Shown here: one piece after another, positions 44,085 to 56,944 of the stretch | Position numbering within the stretch: the stretch's first letter is position 1 | Layout of the letters: each line of letters starts with the position of its first letter | From: Limnanthes douglasii subsp. nivea | Lineage: Eukaryota > Streptophyta > Magnoliopsida > Brassicales > Limnanthaceae | Direction: 5' to 3' | Length of the DNA stretch: 64,000 nucleotides | Assembly (NCBI GenBank): GCA_036936605.1 | Contig: JAUPFV010000002.1 | Span: 130,928,376-130,992,375, forward strand | The notes under the pieces: generated by a model | Seen by the model: only the letters and a program-made list of their open reading frames with translations | Database searches by the model: none | What the model was told of the DNA's origin: nothing | Made by a program: the position numbers and the translations under genes

Positions 44085-47000
44085 ATTGAAGGTTAGTTTT
44101 TGCTTACATAGTCCATTTCGCAAGCCGGTCTACGGCTTGGTTCTAGACTCTTGAAATGTGCTTAATAGTCATATTAGAGCTAATCAATTTTCTACAAGCA
44201 ATCAGAAGGGGGCCCTCATCCAGTAATCAGTTCTGTCAGCAAGTTGATTGATTAAAATTAGAAAGTTTGATTCTATATCAACATCATACCTTGGATGATA
44301 TCTCCATCACCATTTCTGATAATAATACCTCCACAAGACTCACTATTATAAGCACAGGCTTTATCAACATTCATTTCAATATTCCATTTATCGGGGCACT
44401 CCACTTCAGGTAAACTTGTTTTTTAATTCTATTTTTAATAGTTTTGCAACCTAAGGAAGTTCCTGCAGCAAGAGACTTGAACCAGTGTTTAGAGTTAAGA
44501 TTGTTTGATATATCAATTTCTTTTATAATGTTTATGATCATTTCAATTGAACTATTAACATTTGATTGCTTGTCTTTGAATTTCAAGTTATTTCTAGTTT
44601 TCCAAATAACCCAACAGATAATCTGATGGATTAGATGAGTTATATGAGATTTATTTTTTGAAAACCAGAACCAACATCTAATCATATGCGTTATAACCAT
44701 AAATCGATTGATTTTTATCTTGAATAAATAACCAAAGTAATTCCATAATTCCCAGGCGAAATTGCAGCTGACAAAAAGATGATTTTTGTATTCGCAATTG
44801 TTACAAACTGACATTTGGATGCTATATTAAGATGTCTTTTTCATCAAGATAAAATCAATATGAATAAATTTTTTAATGAGCTTTCAACATATGAAAGAAA
44901 ACTACCTAGGTATGAATGGACTCCAGATTTTCTTGAAGGTGCTTGATTGAGTATGTTGGGTTCTAAGGTTGTTCCAGGTAAGTTTCCTATTGAAATCGTT
45001 ATTATTTGAGTGTTCCATATCAGCAAATCATCATTTTCAGGGTTAACTTTAAGAGAGTTGATAATGTTTAGTTTTTCATTGGACAGGAATCCCTGCATAA
45101 CATTGATATCCCAAGAGTTATTTTTCCGAAAAGTATTAACCTTAGCATCCGGGTAACATTTTATGCTTTCATTATTGTTAGAACTTGATATTAAATGAAG
45201 GTTGTGCCAAGCGTCCATCCAAAAACCCATCTCTCCCTTTCCAAGAATCCATTGAAGGTTGTCTTCTGTTTGATCTCTAATACCTGTTAATCTTTTCCAA
45301 ACTAAAGAACCCAACTTATTCTTATTAGCTTTTAAGGGATGAATGTTTTTACAGTATATGTTGTGCATTATGTTAGACCAAAAATACTGGTTTTTTCTGA
45401 AGATAAACCAAAGGTTTTGTGAGAAAGTTTTCTGAATATCATCAAGTTTTCTGATGTTCAGCCCTCCCTCTCCAAAAGGCTTGCAAAGCGAGTCCAAAGA
45501 GTTCTAGTTAATTGAATTCACATTATACTTGGATCTCCATAGAAATCTGTTGAAAGTAGTTTCAAGATTTTTAATGATGTTTTTTTGGCAACAAACTGTT
45601 TTGCATCCAATGATAAGTAATAGGTTGTAAAATGTGAGTTATCAAAGACAATCTTCCTCCATAAGAAAGGAATTTATTGTCCTACTCAGTAATTCTATCA
45701 TTCACCTTATCAATAATAGAGTTAAAGATATTTCCCTTGTTATTGTTGGAGAGAGTTATCCCCAGATGATTGGTAGGAAGAAAATTTACTGCACACCCTG
45801 TTTGAACTTTCAAATTATAAATTCTGGTTTGATGAGTTCTAGTGGAGATAACAATCTTGGTCTTCTGTTTGTTTATAGATTGTCCAGAAATATTTTGGTA
45901 CCTGTCAAGGAACCTGCTCAAAGTATCTATTGAAAAAGGTAAAGTATTAGTAAACACAAGTATATCATCAGCAAACGGTATACATGGAATCAAGTAACCA
46001 ATTCTTGATGCAAATTTCAAATTATTATTCATATTGAATATATTGAACAATCCTCTTATTAGAACCTCTTCCCCGGTGATGAAAAGGATTGGAGATATTA
46101 GATCTTCTTGCCTTAATCTTCTGAGCATGTGAAATTAATCAACTACTTCACCATTGATAAGCATCAAGATGTGAACATTACATATCATTCTCTGAATAAG
46201 ATTGATAAAATCAGTAGAGAAACCAAACGAGAAAAACACTTTGAATAAGAAAGCATGAGAAATCCTATTAAACATTTTGGACATATCAAGTTGAATCATG
46301 AATATTTCCAGCCTTTGGTTTTCTGTTAAGTCGTGAATAAGATCTTTAGAAATTATAATGTTATCATGAATCGGTCTCCCTTTTACAAAAGCACTCTGAC
46401 CATTAGAGACAATTCTAGGCAAAATATTAGATAATTTATGGTTTATAAGATTAGATAAGATTCTGTTAATCCTGGTGTAGAGCCTAATAGGTCTATAGTT
46501 ACTCCATAAAGTTGGATTAATAGATTCTTGAATTAAACAAATGCCCGTGGCAAAGATACCTATAGGGATATAGTTACATTTAAGGTAGGAATTGAGAGTA
46601 ATACAAAGGTCAGTTTTGATTGTGATCCAGCAAACTTTGAAGAAGAAAATGTTGAAGCCATCAATACCTGGGGTACTGTCACTCTTCATATCATTAATAA
46701 TCTTTCAGATTTCATCTTCCTTGGTATGCTTGAGAAAGGCATCATTATCTTTCATAATAACCATGGAAGGAATACAATTAAAAAGGCTATCGTGCATCAT
46801 GCTGGTCTATTCATTGCTGTCTTCATAAAGGGGATGAAGATAGGATGCTTTTGAAATAGTTTGCAGCAGAATTCCCAATATCCTCATGATTTTGGATTCA
46901 GGTATCACCCTCCTTAATGCTTTTAGTTTTATTATTTCTTCTCTTCTTAGACACATAGGCATAATAAAGCTTAGACTTGCCATCACCATATTTTAACCAA

Positions 47001-48037
47001 CTGTTATAACATTTTTGCTTCTAGAAAACTTCCTCATTTCTAAGAGCTTAGATATTCAGGCTATTAGCTGTATAGAGATAAGCTTTTGAGTTATTATTAT
47101 TGCTGGTATAGTGAATGATTTCCATTTTCTAACATTCTCTTCATTAGCTTTCACATTGTCAAAGATATTACTAAAGTGTTTGGTATACCAATCTTTTAGA
47201 CAAAGCTTAAACCTCTTCAGCTTATACCATAAAACATGGATAGATTTACCATGGATAAGGATATCCCAGTCCCGATCAACAATACTTAAGAAACTATCAT
47301 CGTTAGACCACATGTTCATAAACTTAAAACTTTTCTTTTTGTAGTTAGAAAATTGAGAATTAGAATAAGTAACAGTAATTAATAGAGGAGCATGGTCAGA
47401 ACATGTTCTGACCATGTGAAAAACATGTGTTTCCTTGAAAGTATTCATCCATTTGTCATTGATGAGAGCATGGTCGAGCCTTTTCCATTTAGTGCTTCTG
47501 GACCAAGTGAATTTAGAGCCTCCATAACCAGCATTTTCAAGATTGCAGGCTCTGATAGTATCATTAAAGTTATCCATACTCTTCTGGTAGTTTGAGGTGC
47601 AATCCAGTTGCTCATCATAGGAAGAGATTACATTACAATCACCAACAGAAATCCAGAATTTATTAGAATCAGCAAATTTCATCAAGTTATCCCATAATTC
47701 AACCTTTGAAGATGCTGCCACTTAGCATAAATAGAAGCGAAGTAAAAAATTTCTTCTAAACCAGGATAATTAACTTCCATATGTAAACATTGATCCAGAT
47801 CAATGATTATGTTTATCTTGATATCCTCCATCCAGAAGATTCATATCTTGTTGGATATATTAGCACTATATATTTTGAAACCCAGAAACTTAGCAATCTC
47901 CTCCAACTTATCCATTCTAGCCATAGGTTCTTGAATAGTTATAATCTTAATCCTTTCAGTCTTAATCATAGATGTCAGCCTTCTCACAGTTGACTTGTTT
48001 TTGAGGCCCTGGCATTCCAACTAATCATCCTTATCAT
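44085..48037 (-). pseudogene. LINE ORF2: endonuclease, RT, RNase H (broken)
   Basis: ORF2 begins near ATG 48037 with the endonuclease start (MISWNAR), soon frameshifted, then IITIQEP. The endonuclease C-terminal half (47721-47056) has ISVGDCNVISSYDEQ, KRLDHALIND and the catalytic TCSDHAPLLI. RT runs over 46689-46135 (STPGIDGFN, QSAFVKGRPIHDNI, QLDMSKMFNRI) and 46128-45682 (FADDILVF). Downstream is the zinc-binding region (45497-44371, CNNCEYKNHLFVSCNFAWEL). A plant-type RNase H follows: KWSAPINGILK, a one-base frameshift, NVDKACAYNSESCGGIIIRN, and after more damage NQAVDRLAKWTM near 44110. The RNase H marks the plant L1 subgroup that acquired this domain. Confidence 0.88.
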
Positions 48038-48589
48038 TATCAAAATAGGATTCTTGATGTTTGTCCCTTGAACTTTTAAGGGATTTGATTATCAGTTTAC
48101 TTGTTGTTCTACTTCTTTTTGCATATTTCAGTTTAGTATTGATAATGTCATCGAGGCTTTGATCAGGACAAAGGATTTATTGGTTGGAGTGACATAACTA
48201 CTTCCAATGTTTTAAGGATCTTGTGTAGATGTGTTATCTATTCCCTGATGACTGTATTGAGAGCTTTCTTGTTCCAGCTTTTCAAGGCTTCAATGATTTC
48301 AATGCTATCTTTTGGAGAAGATTCTTTATAAGATTCAGGAGGCTGTTCCTCTAGGATGTTCACCTTTTTAAGTTTTTGAGTAATTTGGTCATGAAAAGTC
48401 TGACTTTCAGTGTTCTGATCTTGAACAAATAAATTGTTGTTTTCATCTTTTTTGGAATTATGGTCTTTTGGGTAATGATTGATTTGATCTTCCTCCTGTA
48501 AACTTGAAATGTAGTTTGTGATGTTTTGGTGTCCTTAATACTTTGAATTTCCTTTGCCTCCAGTTTGTTGTTCCACGTTCTCAGTTTCA

Positions 48590-49450
48590 GCTTTAGTGTC
48601 TTCAACATCATTCTTTGGAAATTTCTTGCAATCAGATGTATTGTGTCCTATGTGGTAGCAATAATCACAGTAGAAGGTATATTTTTATAGCTAATGGAGA
48701 TCCAGGCACCATCCTTCGAACCAAAACCAATCCACATCCTATGCTTCAGCTTTTGTGAGATATCCATCTTGATTTGAGAGTAGCAAGCATTGTCATGCGC
48801 TCTGTTTTCTTTCTGTCACAATAACTCCGTAGGTTGTTCCTAATGCATCAGCTAAATCGTTTACCAATTTTGAGTCATATAAGAACTCTGGTAACTTTTC
48901 AAAGCGAACCCAGATGAGAACCCTAGGATTTTTATATTTTTTGTTAAAATCTGGGCTCCATCTGAAGATTCTCATCATAAAGTCATCAAATGTCCAGACG
49001 TTCCTCGACCATATGGTGCATATGTCATTTTTAAAGTTGAATTCAAGAAATATGTGATGAGAATCCCAGATTTCATAACTGTAACCTCCTTTAAACTTTA
49101 AAAAATCCAAGAAACTATTCAGTTTTGATTTTTTGTGGAACACCATTGTTGAATTTTCCAACCAATATGGTTTTGGATTGTTGAAGCAGATGATTCTTAA
49201 CATCAGCAGAATATTGAACCGAAATATGACTCTCTGTTTCTTTGGTCCATTCGGGATTCATCGTGACAGAGAAACAATTACTGGGTTTGAACAAATCAAC
49301 GTAAGATTTCTTGATTTGCTGTTGAGATGATTCATCTTTTGAAGATCAGGAAATTATTCAGTAGATTCTTGTTGGATAGTGAGTGTATCCATAGGAAGAA
49401 AGAAGAAGGCTCTAAAGCAGAGCAAGTTCTTCATTGATTTCTTGGAGCAT
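48590..49450 (-). pseudogene. LINE ORF1: DUF4283 and zinc knuckle (broken)
   Basis: An ATG near 49460 starts a charged segment, followed by a frame with EESHISVQYS-like sequence. The open block 49203-48793 contains the DUF4283 core (FMMRIFRWSPDFNKKYKNPR, VLIWVRFEKLPEFLYD). After a shift, a CCHC knuckle (CDYCYHIGHNTSDC) reads at about 48670-48630. This is the RNA-binding protein of plant L1 elements. The frame is broken several times. Confidence 0.8.
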
Positions 49451-49481
49451 TTTCTTCATCCTTTCACCTTTTCTGATTTCT

Positions 49482-49498
49482 TCTACAACGATTTCTTT
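49482..49498. repeat. Target site duplication of LINE, right
   Basis: This is an exact copy of 43588-43604. Confidence 0.92.
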
Positions 49499-50455
49499 AA
49501 TAGACTTATATGGGTGTTTACAGCTCTCGTTCTTATAAAGGAACCAATCGTAACCGTACCAATAAATTTTGGATCATTCTGAATGGTGCAACGGAGTTAA
49601 CGTTTTTTTTGTTTGAGCATGTCATATTGTGTGGGCGTTGGTTTGCAGATTATTGCGTCAGTTTAAGTATTTATTTTATGCGGATTTGTTGATTAACAGT
49701 TGCATTTATCCTCTTAGAAAAATAAATATCGGATCAAAATTGAATAAAATTTTAAAGGTTTGGTTTACTGTTTTTTAAAAATGAGAATTGAAATGAATTA
49801 AAGATAAATTATTAAAATATAAAATAAAAATATAAAATCGATTTGTCTCTGAATCATAAGATTGCTAAGCTGGTAAACCAATTTTTTATATAAATCATAT
49901 TACCAAATTATTAAATAACGAGCTATTTAAAAAAAATTAACTCATAAAATTTAACTTTTAATCTATTTATTTAAATTAAAAAAAAATAAAAATAGAAAAA
50001 TTATATTACTAATTTATTTTATATAAATTATATTACCAAATTATTAAATAAGGAGCTATTAAAAAAATTAACTCTTAAAATTTAATTTTTATACTATTTA
50101 TTTAAATTAAAAAATTAAAAAAAATTATAATTAGATTTGATTTTCTTTTGAATGATTGAGACGTGTGGGACCGAAATTTTACTGAACAAAAAACTTATTA
50201 AAATAGGTTCAAAATTGACAGTATCCGGACCAAATCGAAACAGTATCGGACATAATCAAAATTTGGATCAAATAAAAGTGAACCAGATGAGACCGAACCA
50301 AAAATATAATTTTTTAGTCGGTTTTCAAAAATTTAAACTGAAAACTTTATGATCAGATCCTGTTAAAACCGACGTAAAAAATTCGGGAAGATAACTACGT
50401 AGGGTTCACTATTTATGCATGAGTTACACATACATAAATATTTATTCTAGAAAAA
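49499..50455. repeat. AT-rich spacer with about 100-bp direct repeat
   Basis: The sequence 49886-49985 is repeated with few changes at 50019-50118 (ATTACCAAATTATTAAATAA, then GAGCTATT, then TTAACTC). Words such as GGACCAAATCGAAACAG and GAGACCGAACC at 50150-50380 may be the end of another decayed GGTTCGG-type MITE. No gene is seen. Confidence 0.6.
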
Positions 50456-50691
50456 TTGTTCCACAACTTACTTTTTTCCATGCTCGTGGAGCCCTCTGTT
50501 GTTCCTCTTTTTCGTTTTGGACTTCTTTCTTCCCCGGTGACCTCCTTCGAGTCTGATCCCTCTAAAGAGGCCATGCATCAGACTGATACGGTGGTGAGGC
50601 GTGTTGATGTGGTTTCTCTTCGTGGTGAGGCTACGATGGCCCCTCTTATTTTCCCTATGGCATGGCAAATCCCTAATCCGCTGTAAGTTTT

Positions 50692-51138
50692 ATGTTTATT
50701 ACTTCTTGGAATGTGCGTGGGTTAAACGACTCCACCAGACAAAAAGATGTTAATGGTTTTATAATGAATAATAACATTTCTATCATGATTCTACTGGAAA
50801 CCAAAGTCCGTTCTCATAATGTTCGACCCACTCTTAGTAAAATTGCCTTTACTGGAAATTCACATGATCATCACCCCTAAGTAGAATATGGATTATTTGG
50901 AACCCTAGTGTGATCAATATTTTTTTTATCTTCATTGTCCCAACATATTCATTGTCAAGCGAAGCACCCCGACTCGCCAACCTTTTTTCGATTCACTATT
51001 ATTTACGCTTTCAACGAAAGTGCAGATAGAATCCCCATTTTGAACATCCTCTAATCCATATCCTCTCATAACCAGGGATACCAATGGGTTGCCATTGGGG
51101 ACTTTAATGCTATCCATAGCCCAGAGGAGCGTTATAAT
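50692..51138 (+). pseudogene. LINE ORF2, endonuclease N-terminal part
   Basis: ATG 50692 starts FITSWNVRGLNDSTRQKDV and continues with ISIMILLETKV, carrying the Asn and Glu active-site blocks of the AP-type endonuclease. A stop lies at 50878. The region WVAIGDFNAI-like reads at about 51085-51115 (NGLPLGTLMLS in frame, damaged), and the frame reaches the residues ERYN at the insertion point. The remaining part resumes at 57277. Confidence 0.8.
51131..51138. repeat. Target site duplication of hAT, left (GTTATAAT)
   Basis: This matches 57277-57284 (GTTATAGT) at 7 of 8 bases. Eight bases is the hAT standard. Confidence 0.8.
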
Positions 51139-51455
51139 TAGAGCTGTCAATTTTGGACACGACGTGTAAACCCAACACGAACCCGATCTGAAATTTTAGG
51201 GTTAGAGACCTGATATTTCAGACCCGATGAAATTAAGACACGACACGAACCCGACTCGAAAAAACGGGTCGGGTTCAGGTTGGGTTCGGGTCATCTGAAA
51301 CTGACATGTAAAACCCGAAACTGACTTGTAAAACCCGAAAATACTTGTAAACCCAAAAAGACCTGTAAACCCCAAAAATACATGTAAACCCGAAACAGAC
51401 CTGTAAAACCCAAAAAAAACGTGTAAACCTGTAAAATAAAATATTGAAAACACTT

Positions 51456-51625
51456 AATAAAATTTTATTAATAAAACAATATTATTTTAAAAATTTGAAC
51501 TATAAATTAAAAGACCAAAAATACTTATAAAACTTTATCAATATAAAATTTTATTAATAGAATAATATTATTTTAAAATTTTGACCTATAAATTAAAACA
51601 CCAAAAATACTTATAAAACTTTATT
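51456..51625. repeat. 84-86-bp AT-rich tandem repeat, two copies
   Basis: The units 51456-51539 and 51540-51625 share TAAAATTTTATTAATA, AATATTATTTTAAAA, CTATAAATTAAAA and CCAAAAATACTTATAAAACT, with about ten differences. Confidence 0.75.
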
Positions 51626-52312
51626 AATGAAATAATTTTATTTTCAATTTAAAAGATATAAAATAAATAATATACTTAAATAACTAAATCTAATGAATCT
51701 AACCCTAACGCCTAACCCCATTCCCTCACAGCCATTTTTTCATCTCAGAGACTCACACACCCTTTTGTCTTTCTTCTTTGCCACTTTCTTCTTCTGGGAA
51801 GAGTTCTTCAATTTTTTTGTATTTTCTTCAACGGTATAATACGCACCAGCAAGACTCAATCGTCATTGTCATCTTTATCTCCAGATCTGAGAGGTACGGT
51901 TCTTATTTTCGTGCATTTTTTTGTATATTTATAAAAAAACGAGTTTACGAAGTTGTGAATTGGTTAGGTTGATGCTTGAAACCTGTGTTTACGACCCGTG
52001 TTTATCTGTTTCAAGTTGTTGCAGACCTGTCAGAATTTGAACTAGACTTTCTTTCTTGTTTAATTGAGTCTTTATCTTCCTTCTGCTTTAGCAAACCCTA
52101 ATAAAATTGTGTTACCTTTGATCCATGTTGTGGTTTTCCGGAATCCCTTGCAGTCGAAGCAAATGTCCACAGCCCTGCAAATTGAGTAAGTTCTGTAAAC
52201 CCTGCATCCTTGCTGATTTTAGTGTGGGATTTTTTTTTCAGTTGGTTTTTTGCATGTTTTTTACGTCATTTTTGCTTCTTTTAGGGCATTCATCCTTATG
52301 CAAGAATTTTAA

Positions 52313-52561
52313 GCACTCTTAGATTGTTGGCTTTCTGCTTCTCTAAACCTTCTGACTTTTTTGCTATGTTTGTTGTGCTATTCGTTTTCTTGCTCTCTTA
52401 GTTTCTCAGGTCTGTCGTAGTTGTTAATAGGGACCCATCACACTCTTTAGATCGTTAGATTCCTGCTTCTCCAAACCTTCTGACTTTTTTGCTATGGTTT
52501 TTGTGTTATTAGTTATCTTGTTCTATTACTTTCTTAGGTCTGTCATAGTTGTTAATAGTAA
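52313..52561. repeat. 120-bp tandem duplication in the hAT leader
   Basis: The units 52313-52432 and 52440-52561 share CTTCTGACTTTTTTGCTATG and GTCTGTCGTAGTTGTTAATAG, with scattered changes. A further small duplication with TTTGTCATAGTGTGGTTCAA lies at about 52950 and 53000. This is the long intron region before the transposase start. Confidence 0.8.
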
Positions 52562-54403
52562 CCTCGTCACACAACTCACTAGTGATCTTGCCAAAGCACT
52601 TTTGTGCTACATCGCAGTAGTTGCCGCTACGGTGCTTGCAAGTTCGAATTAAGTGAACCTTATCTGGTTCTGTCAGATAGCTCCTGAAACCCTAGATCTC
52701 CAAATACCTAAACCTAGAACACCAAGTCCACAAAGCCCAATCTCTGATTTTTGTTATCAAAGCCAAATAAACCAGTTCTCTGAGTTTTGTAATCCACCAC
52801 TGTTAACCCTGCCTATCCACTCTGGCTGAGTCTGGGCAGCTGAATACAACTATCGACTCTTAACTGAGAGTATGTTTTGTTTTTGCTGCTTGTGTAATGT
52901 ACTAATGGTTGATTGTTTACATGTCAATGCAAAGACCCCCCTATGCTATGTAGTTTGTCATAGTGTGGTTCAAATAATGTTATCCCCCCCTCCATGCTAT
53001 ACTTTGTCATAGTGTGGTTCAAATCACGTTATATATTTATGCTAAAAAGTTCTTATGAGTAAAACTAAAAATAGTTATTTGACTCCCATGAGGAAAACAT
53101 TATCGAAATGTAGTTATGTTTTAAACTGACATAAACATAGATATCTTGATATTTCATACTACGTCTTCCCGCACTTTTGAAACGTCACTACCTACACAAA
53201 CAACTTTTTTTTTGCTTGTCTTTTTTCGGTTATAAAATTAAGAAACATGCATCGGTTGTTGATTTTTCAGTCCCTTGATTAAATCTTTGAGCCACCTATT
53301 TTTGTATTTGGTTCCCAGTACATTAGGGATGTTAACTGGTATAGTTAACGTACTTTCATAGGCTCTTAAAACTTCAAACATTGAACCAGAATTTGGTTTG
53401 GGGTAATATATGGTTAAGGTTTGTGTTCATTTACCTGAGTTGCTGAAACCAGATACCCAACTGTTTTGTTCTACTCAAATTAAAAGTGGAATGACATGAT
53501 GAAGTATCAACTAGAAACCATTTAGCAGTGGAAGAAATTAATAGTTGAATGAACACCTATGGTTAAAACATGACGTGAGGAAGAATATGGCTACTTTTAG
53601 ATAGCGCATGAATTTCTTAATTAAACTATTGGCTGACAGGCGTTATGGTTTTGCTTATTAATATTTTTGAATGTTAACACTGTTTATTAAAATTACTGGC
53701 TGGCAAATTTTTTGTCTACCCAATTTTGGTCCTTTTGGCACAGAACCTGTATTTAAAATTTTGCAGTATTATTGGCTGATAAACCACAGTACTATTATTA
53801 AATAGATTAATTTATGTTGTCTGTATTATATTAGTTAAGTCATTGTTTTTTCTACCTTATAGTTAATGTTCAATGAGTGGGTGATATACGATGGTTGTGC
53901 ATTGTGTAATTGTATCGCTTAAGCGAATGTTGACTTTTTGCAATGTTCTAAGAAATGGAAGCAGGTTGGCTAGGTGGTCGTTTTTTGATTTTAGTGCAAC
54001 ATATTTATACATATATAAAAGTATGTTTATACGTAATATTATCTTTGTAACAATATAAGAAGAGAAAAAGATAAATAGTTAATGGATAGATTTGAAGTTT
54101 GAAATTGAAGTTGAAAAACATGTAGAAGTCAGTAGAACACCCTAATATAAATTATTGTATATGGAAGGAAAACAGTGCAATGTTTGTTAATAAGTGACAA
54201 CTTAGATTCAATTAATATATGACCTTAACTTTAACAGTGTACATCTCCTTAATATTCATTAATAAGAACTTATCCTCTATTGGTTATTCATTAATCGAAT
54301 GATCAACTAACATTTTTTTCCTACGAAAACTTAAATACAAACTTGATATTTTTTTTTGTATTTATTTAATTTATCGAATGTATTTTTTTCATGTTTAGGT
54401 GGG

Positions 54404-56698
54404 ATGGATTCATCTACGAATGAAAATATAAGTACAGACCACATAGATGACATAATTGAGGTCGAGGATTTTACAACGAATCATGTTGGCAACAAAAAAT
54501 GAGAAAATCTTGTACGAGTATGGAGAAAAACGAAAACCAAAAGGTTAGAAAATTAAAATCCGACGTTTGGTTATATTTTCATATGCTCCCCCTTTCTGAA
54601 GATATGCAAGAAAGATGTGTTTGCAAAAAATATGGTGTTATTTTATTGTGTAAGAGTACTTATGGTACGGGTAATTTGCGTCGTCATATACAAAAATGTG
54701 AAAAGGTTAGTAGTCGTGATGTAGGACAGATACTTATTTCACAATCAAATGATTGCATGTCTCTTGCTAGTCGTCCTTATGATCCAGAAAAGTTTAGAGA
54801 GTTACTTGTCGCATCAATTATTCTTCATGAGATACCTTTTCAATTTGTTGAGTATGAAGGGTTTCGACAAGTATTTCAGTATTTAAGAAATGTTGTTCAA
54901 TTATTTGGTAGAAATACTTGAAAGAGTGATGTAATGAAGATTTATGATAGAAAAAAAACTAAAGTTAAAAAAATGTTAGAGTTAACTCTGGGCCAAATTA
55001 GTTTGACATCTGACCTATGGACCTCTATCACTACTAATGTTTATATTTGTTTCACCACACATTTTATTGATAAAGAATGAATTTTACAAAAATGTGTTCT
55101 GAATTTTAGTTTTATGCCACCTCCTCACAATGGTGTGTGTTTATATGAGAAACTGCATACTATGTTTGATGAATGGAACATTGAAGATAAGTTGTTTGCT
55201 CTTACGTTAGATAATTCAAGTTCGAACACCGTTTCAGTTGATAAGTTGATAACTCAACTGAATTTGAAAGATGCACTTGTTTGTTCTAGAGAATTCTTTC
55301 ATGTTCGTTGTTGTGCACATGTATTGAATTTAGTAGTCCAAAATGGATTGAAACAAATCGATATAGCTGTTGATAGAGTTCGTGAACGTGTGAAGTATGT
55401 TAAGGGATCACAAGCAAGGAAGCATAAGTTTTTCGAATGTGTTAAACATATGTCTTTAGATTCTACTAAGGGTTTAAGGCAAGATGTGCCTACAAGATGG
55501 AAGTTAACTTTTCTTATGCTTGAGAGTGCTATGTTTTATCGTCGTGCATTTTCTCACCTAGAGTTGAGTGATTCAAATTTTACTTCTTGTCCAACCCGTG
55601 AGGAGTGGGATAGGATAGAGAAGATTGACAAATTTTTGAAGGTGTTCTATAATATTACTTGTGCTTTTTCCGGAAGCAAGTATCCTACATCGAATTTGTA
55701 TTTTCCTTTGGTTGCCATGGCACATTTGACTTTGAAAGAAGAGTTAAGAAGTGAAGACGAGTACATAAGAAAGATGGCTCATCAAATGTGGGGAAAATAT
55801 AGGAAATATTGGTCTGATTTTAGTCTAATTATGGCTATTGCCATCATACTAGATCCTTGTTACAAACTTCAGTTTGTGGAGTTCTCTTAGCGTAAAATAT
55901 ATGGCGATGATGGTTATGAACATGAGTTTGATAAGGTTTAAAACAAGTTATATTCTCTTTTTGATGAGTATGCGAGCAAGACTTCTATTGAAGAGGCTTC
56001 ATCTTCAGATAATATGGGAAGTACTCGATTACCATCGATGGGTGGACTAGCAGATGACTTCATGAAGGTATATTTTTATACATAATATGTTATTGTTATT
56101 GTAATTAAAATGTTTATATAATAACAACTATATTTGAAGAACAATAATCTATTATATAATATTAATTTCGTTTGTTTAAATCTTTATATGATTTTGTTTG
56201 TGCAAGAGTTTGATGATTTCAAAAGTGATGCATGTAGTGGTTTATCAAAAACTACACAACTCGAACTATATTTAGATGCAATAAAGGTGAAAGGAGATAA
56301 TTTTTTTGATATCTTAGCATATTGGAAAATAAACCAATATAAATATCCGGAACTCGCTACCATGGCTCGTGATGTGTTGTCCATTACTATATCTACGGTT
56401 GCATCAGAGTCGACATTCAGTGTTGGGGGTCGAATTCTTGACAAATTTTGTAGTTCGCTTAAACCGTATACGGATGATGCATTAATTTGTACGTGGGATT
56501 GGTTATTTGGAGAAAAATGTAAGTTTTCTAAATTCTAAAATTTAAATATTTAATAGTTTACATCTAGTTTATATGATTCCAATATCTATTATTTGATAAT
56601 ATCTTATAGCTTTGCAAGAAGAGAAGATGAAAAAACCCACGGAGGATTGTTTGAGTTTGGATTTGGATCTTAACATGGATGATGGTTCAATTAGTTGA
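54404..56698 (+). pseudogene. hAT transposase (RICESLEEPER type, broken)
   Basis: After an intron acceptor at about 54398, ATG 54404 starts MDSSTNENIST. A frameshift at an A-run near 54495 leads to a BED zinc finger (SDVWLYFHMLPLSEDMQERC, TGNLRRHIQKC) in which one zinc Cys appears changed to Tyr (CKKYG). The catalytic part follows (LTSDLWTS, FALTLDNSSSNT, RCCAHVLNLVVQNGL, VPTRWKLTFLML). Then come an intron at about 56068-56205 and the C-terminal dimerisation domain (DILAYWKINQYKYPELATMA, STVASESTFSVGGRILD). A last short exon reads LDLDLNMDDGS and ends at 56698. In-frame stops lie at about 54919 and 55077 (both TGA where Trp is usual), 55888 and about 55938. The domain order is complete but the protein cannot be made. 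Confidence 0.88.
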
Positions 56699-56944
56699 TT
56701 TCGTTTAAGGTAATTAATGATATAATTGTATAAATATGTTATCAATTATTATATATATTTGAGATCTAACTTTTATTTTACTTTATTTTTGTAGGATCTT
56801 CAAATTGGTGAAATCAAGAAAGTTTGTGTTCTTTTTATTTAAACATTTGTTGTTCAAGAAAAAATTTGTGTAATGATGTATTTAATATTTTGTAAGATGT
56901 GAAGTTAATACTATCTAGATTTCATGTTGCAAATTATGTATTTA

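Larger units (their letters stand above)
43605..49481 (-). mobile_element. Full-length plant L1-type LINE (5.9 kb)
   Basis: Perfect 17-bp direct repeats bound it. On the minus strand the 3' end has a short poly(A)-like tail (poly-T at 43607-43614 on +). The 5' end lies right at the right-hand duplication, before ORF1. The order is ORF1 (DUF4283 plus CCHC knuckle), then ORF2 with endonuclease, reverse transcriptase, zinc-binding region and RNase H. All parts carry stops or shifts, so it is a dead but structurally complete copy. Confidence 0.9.
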
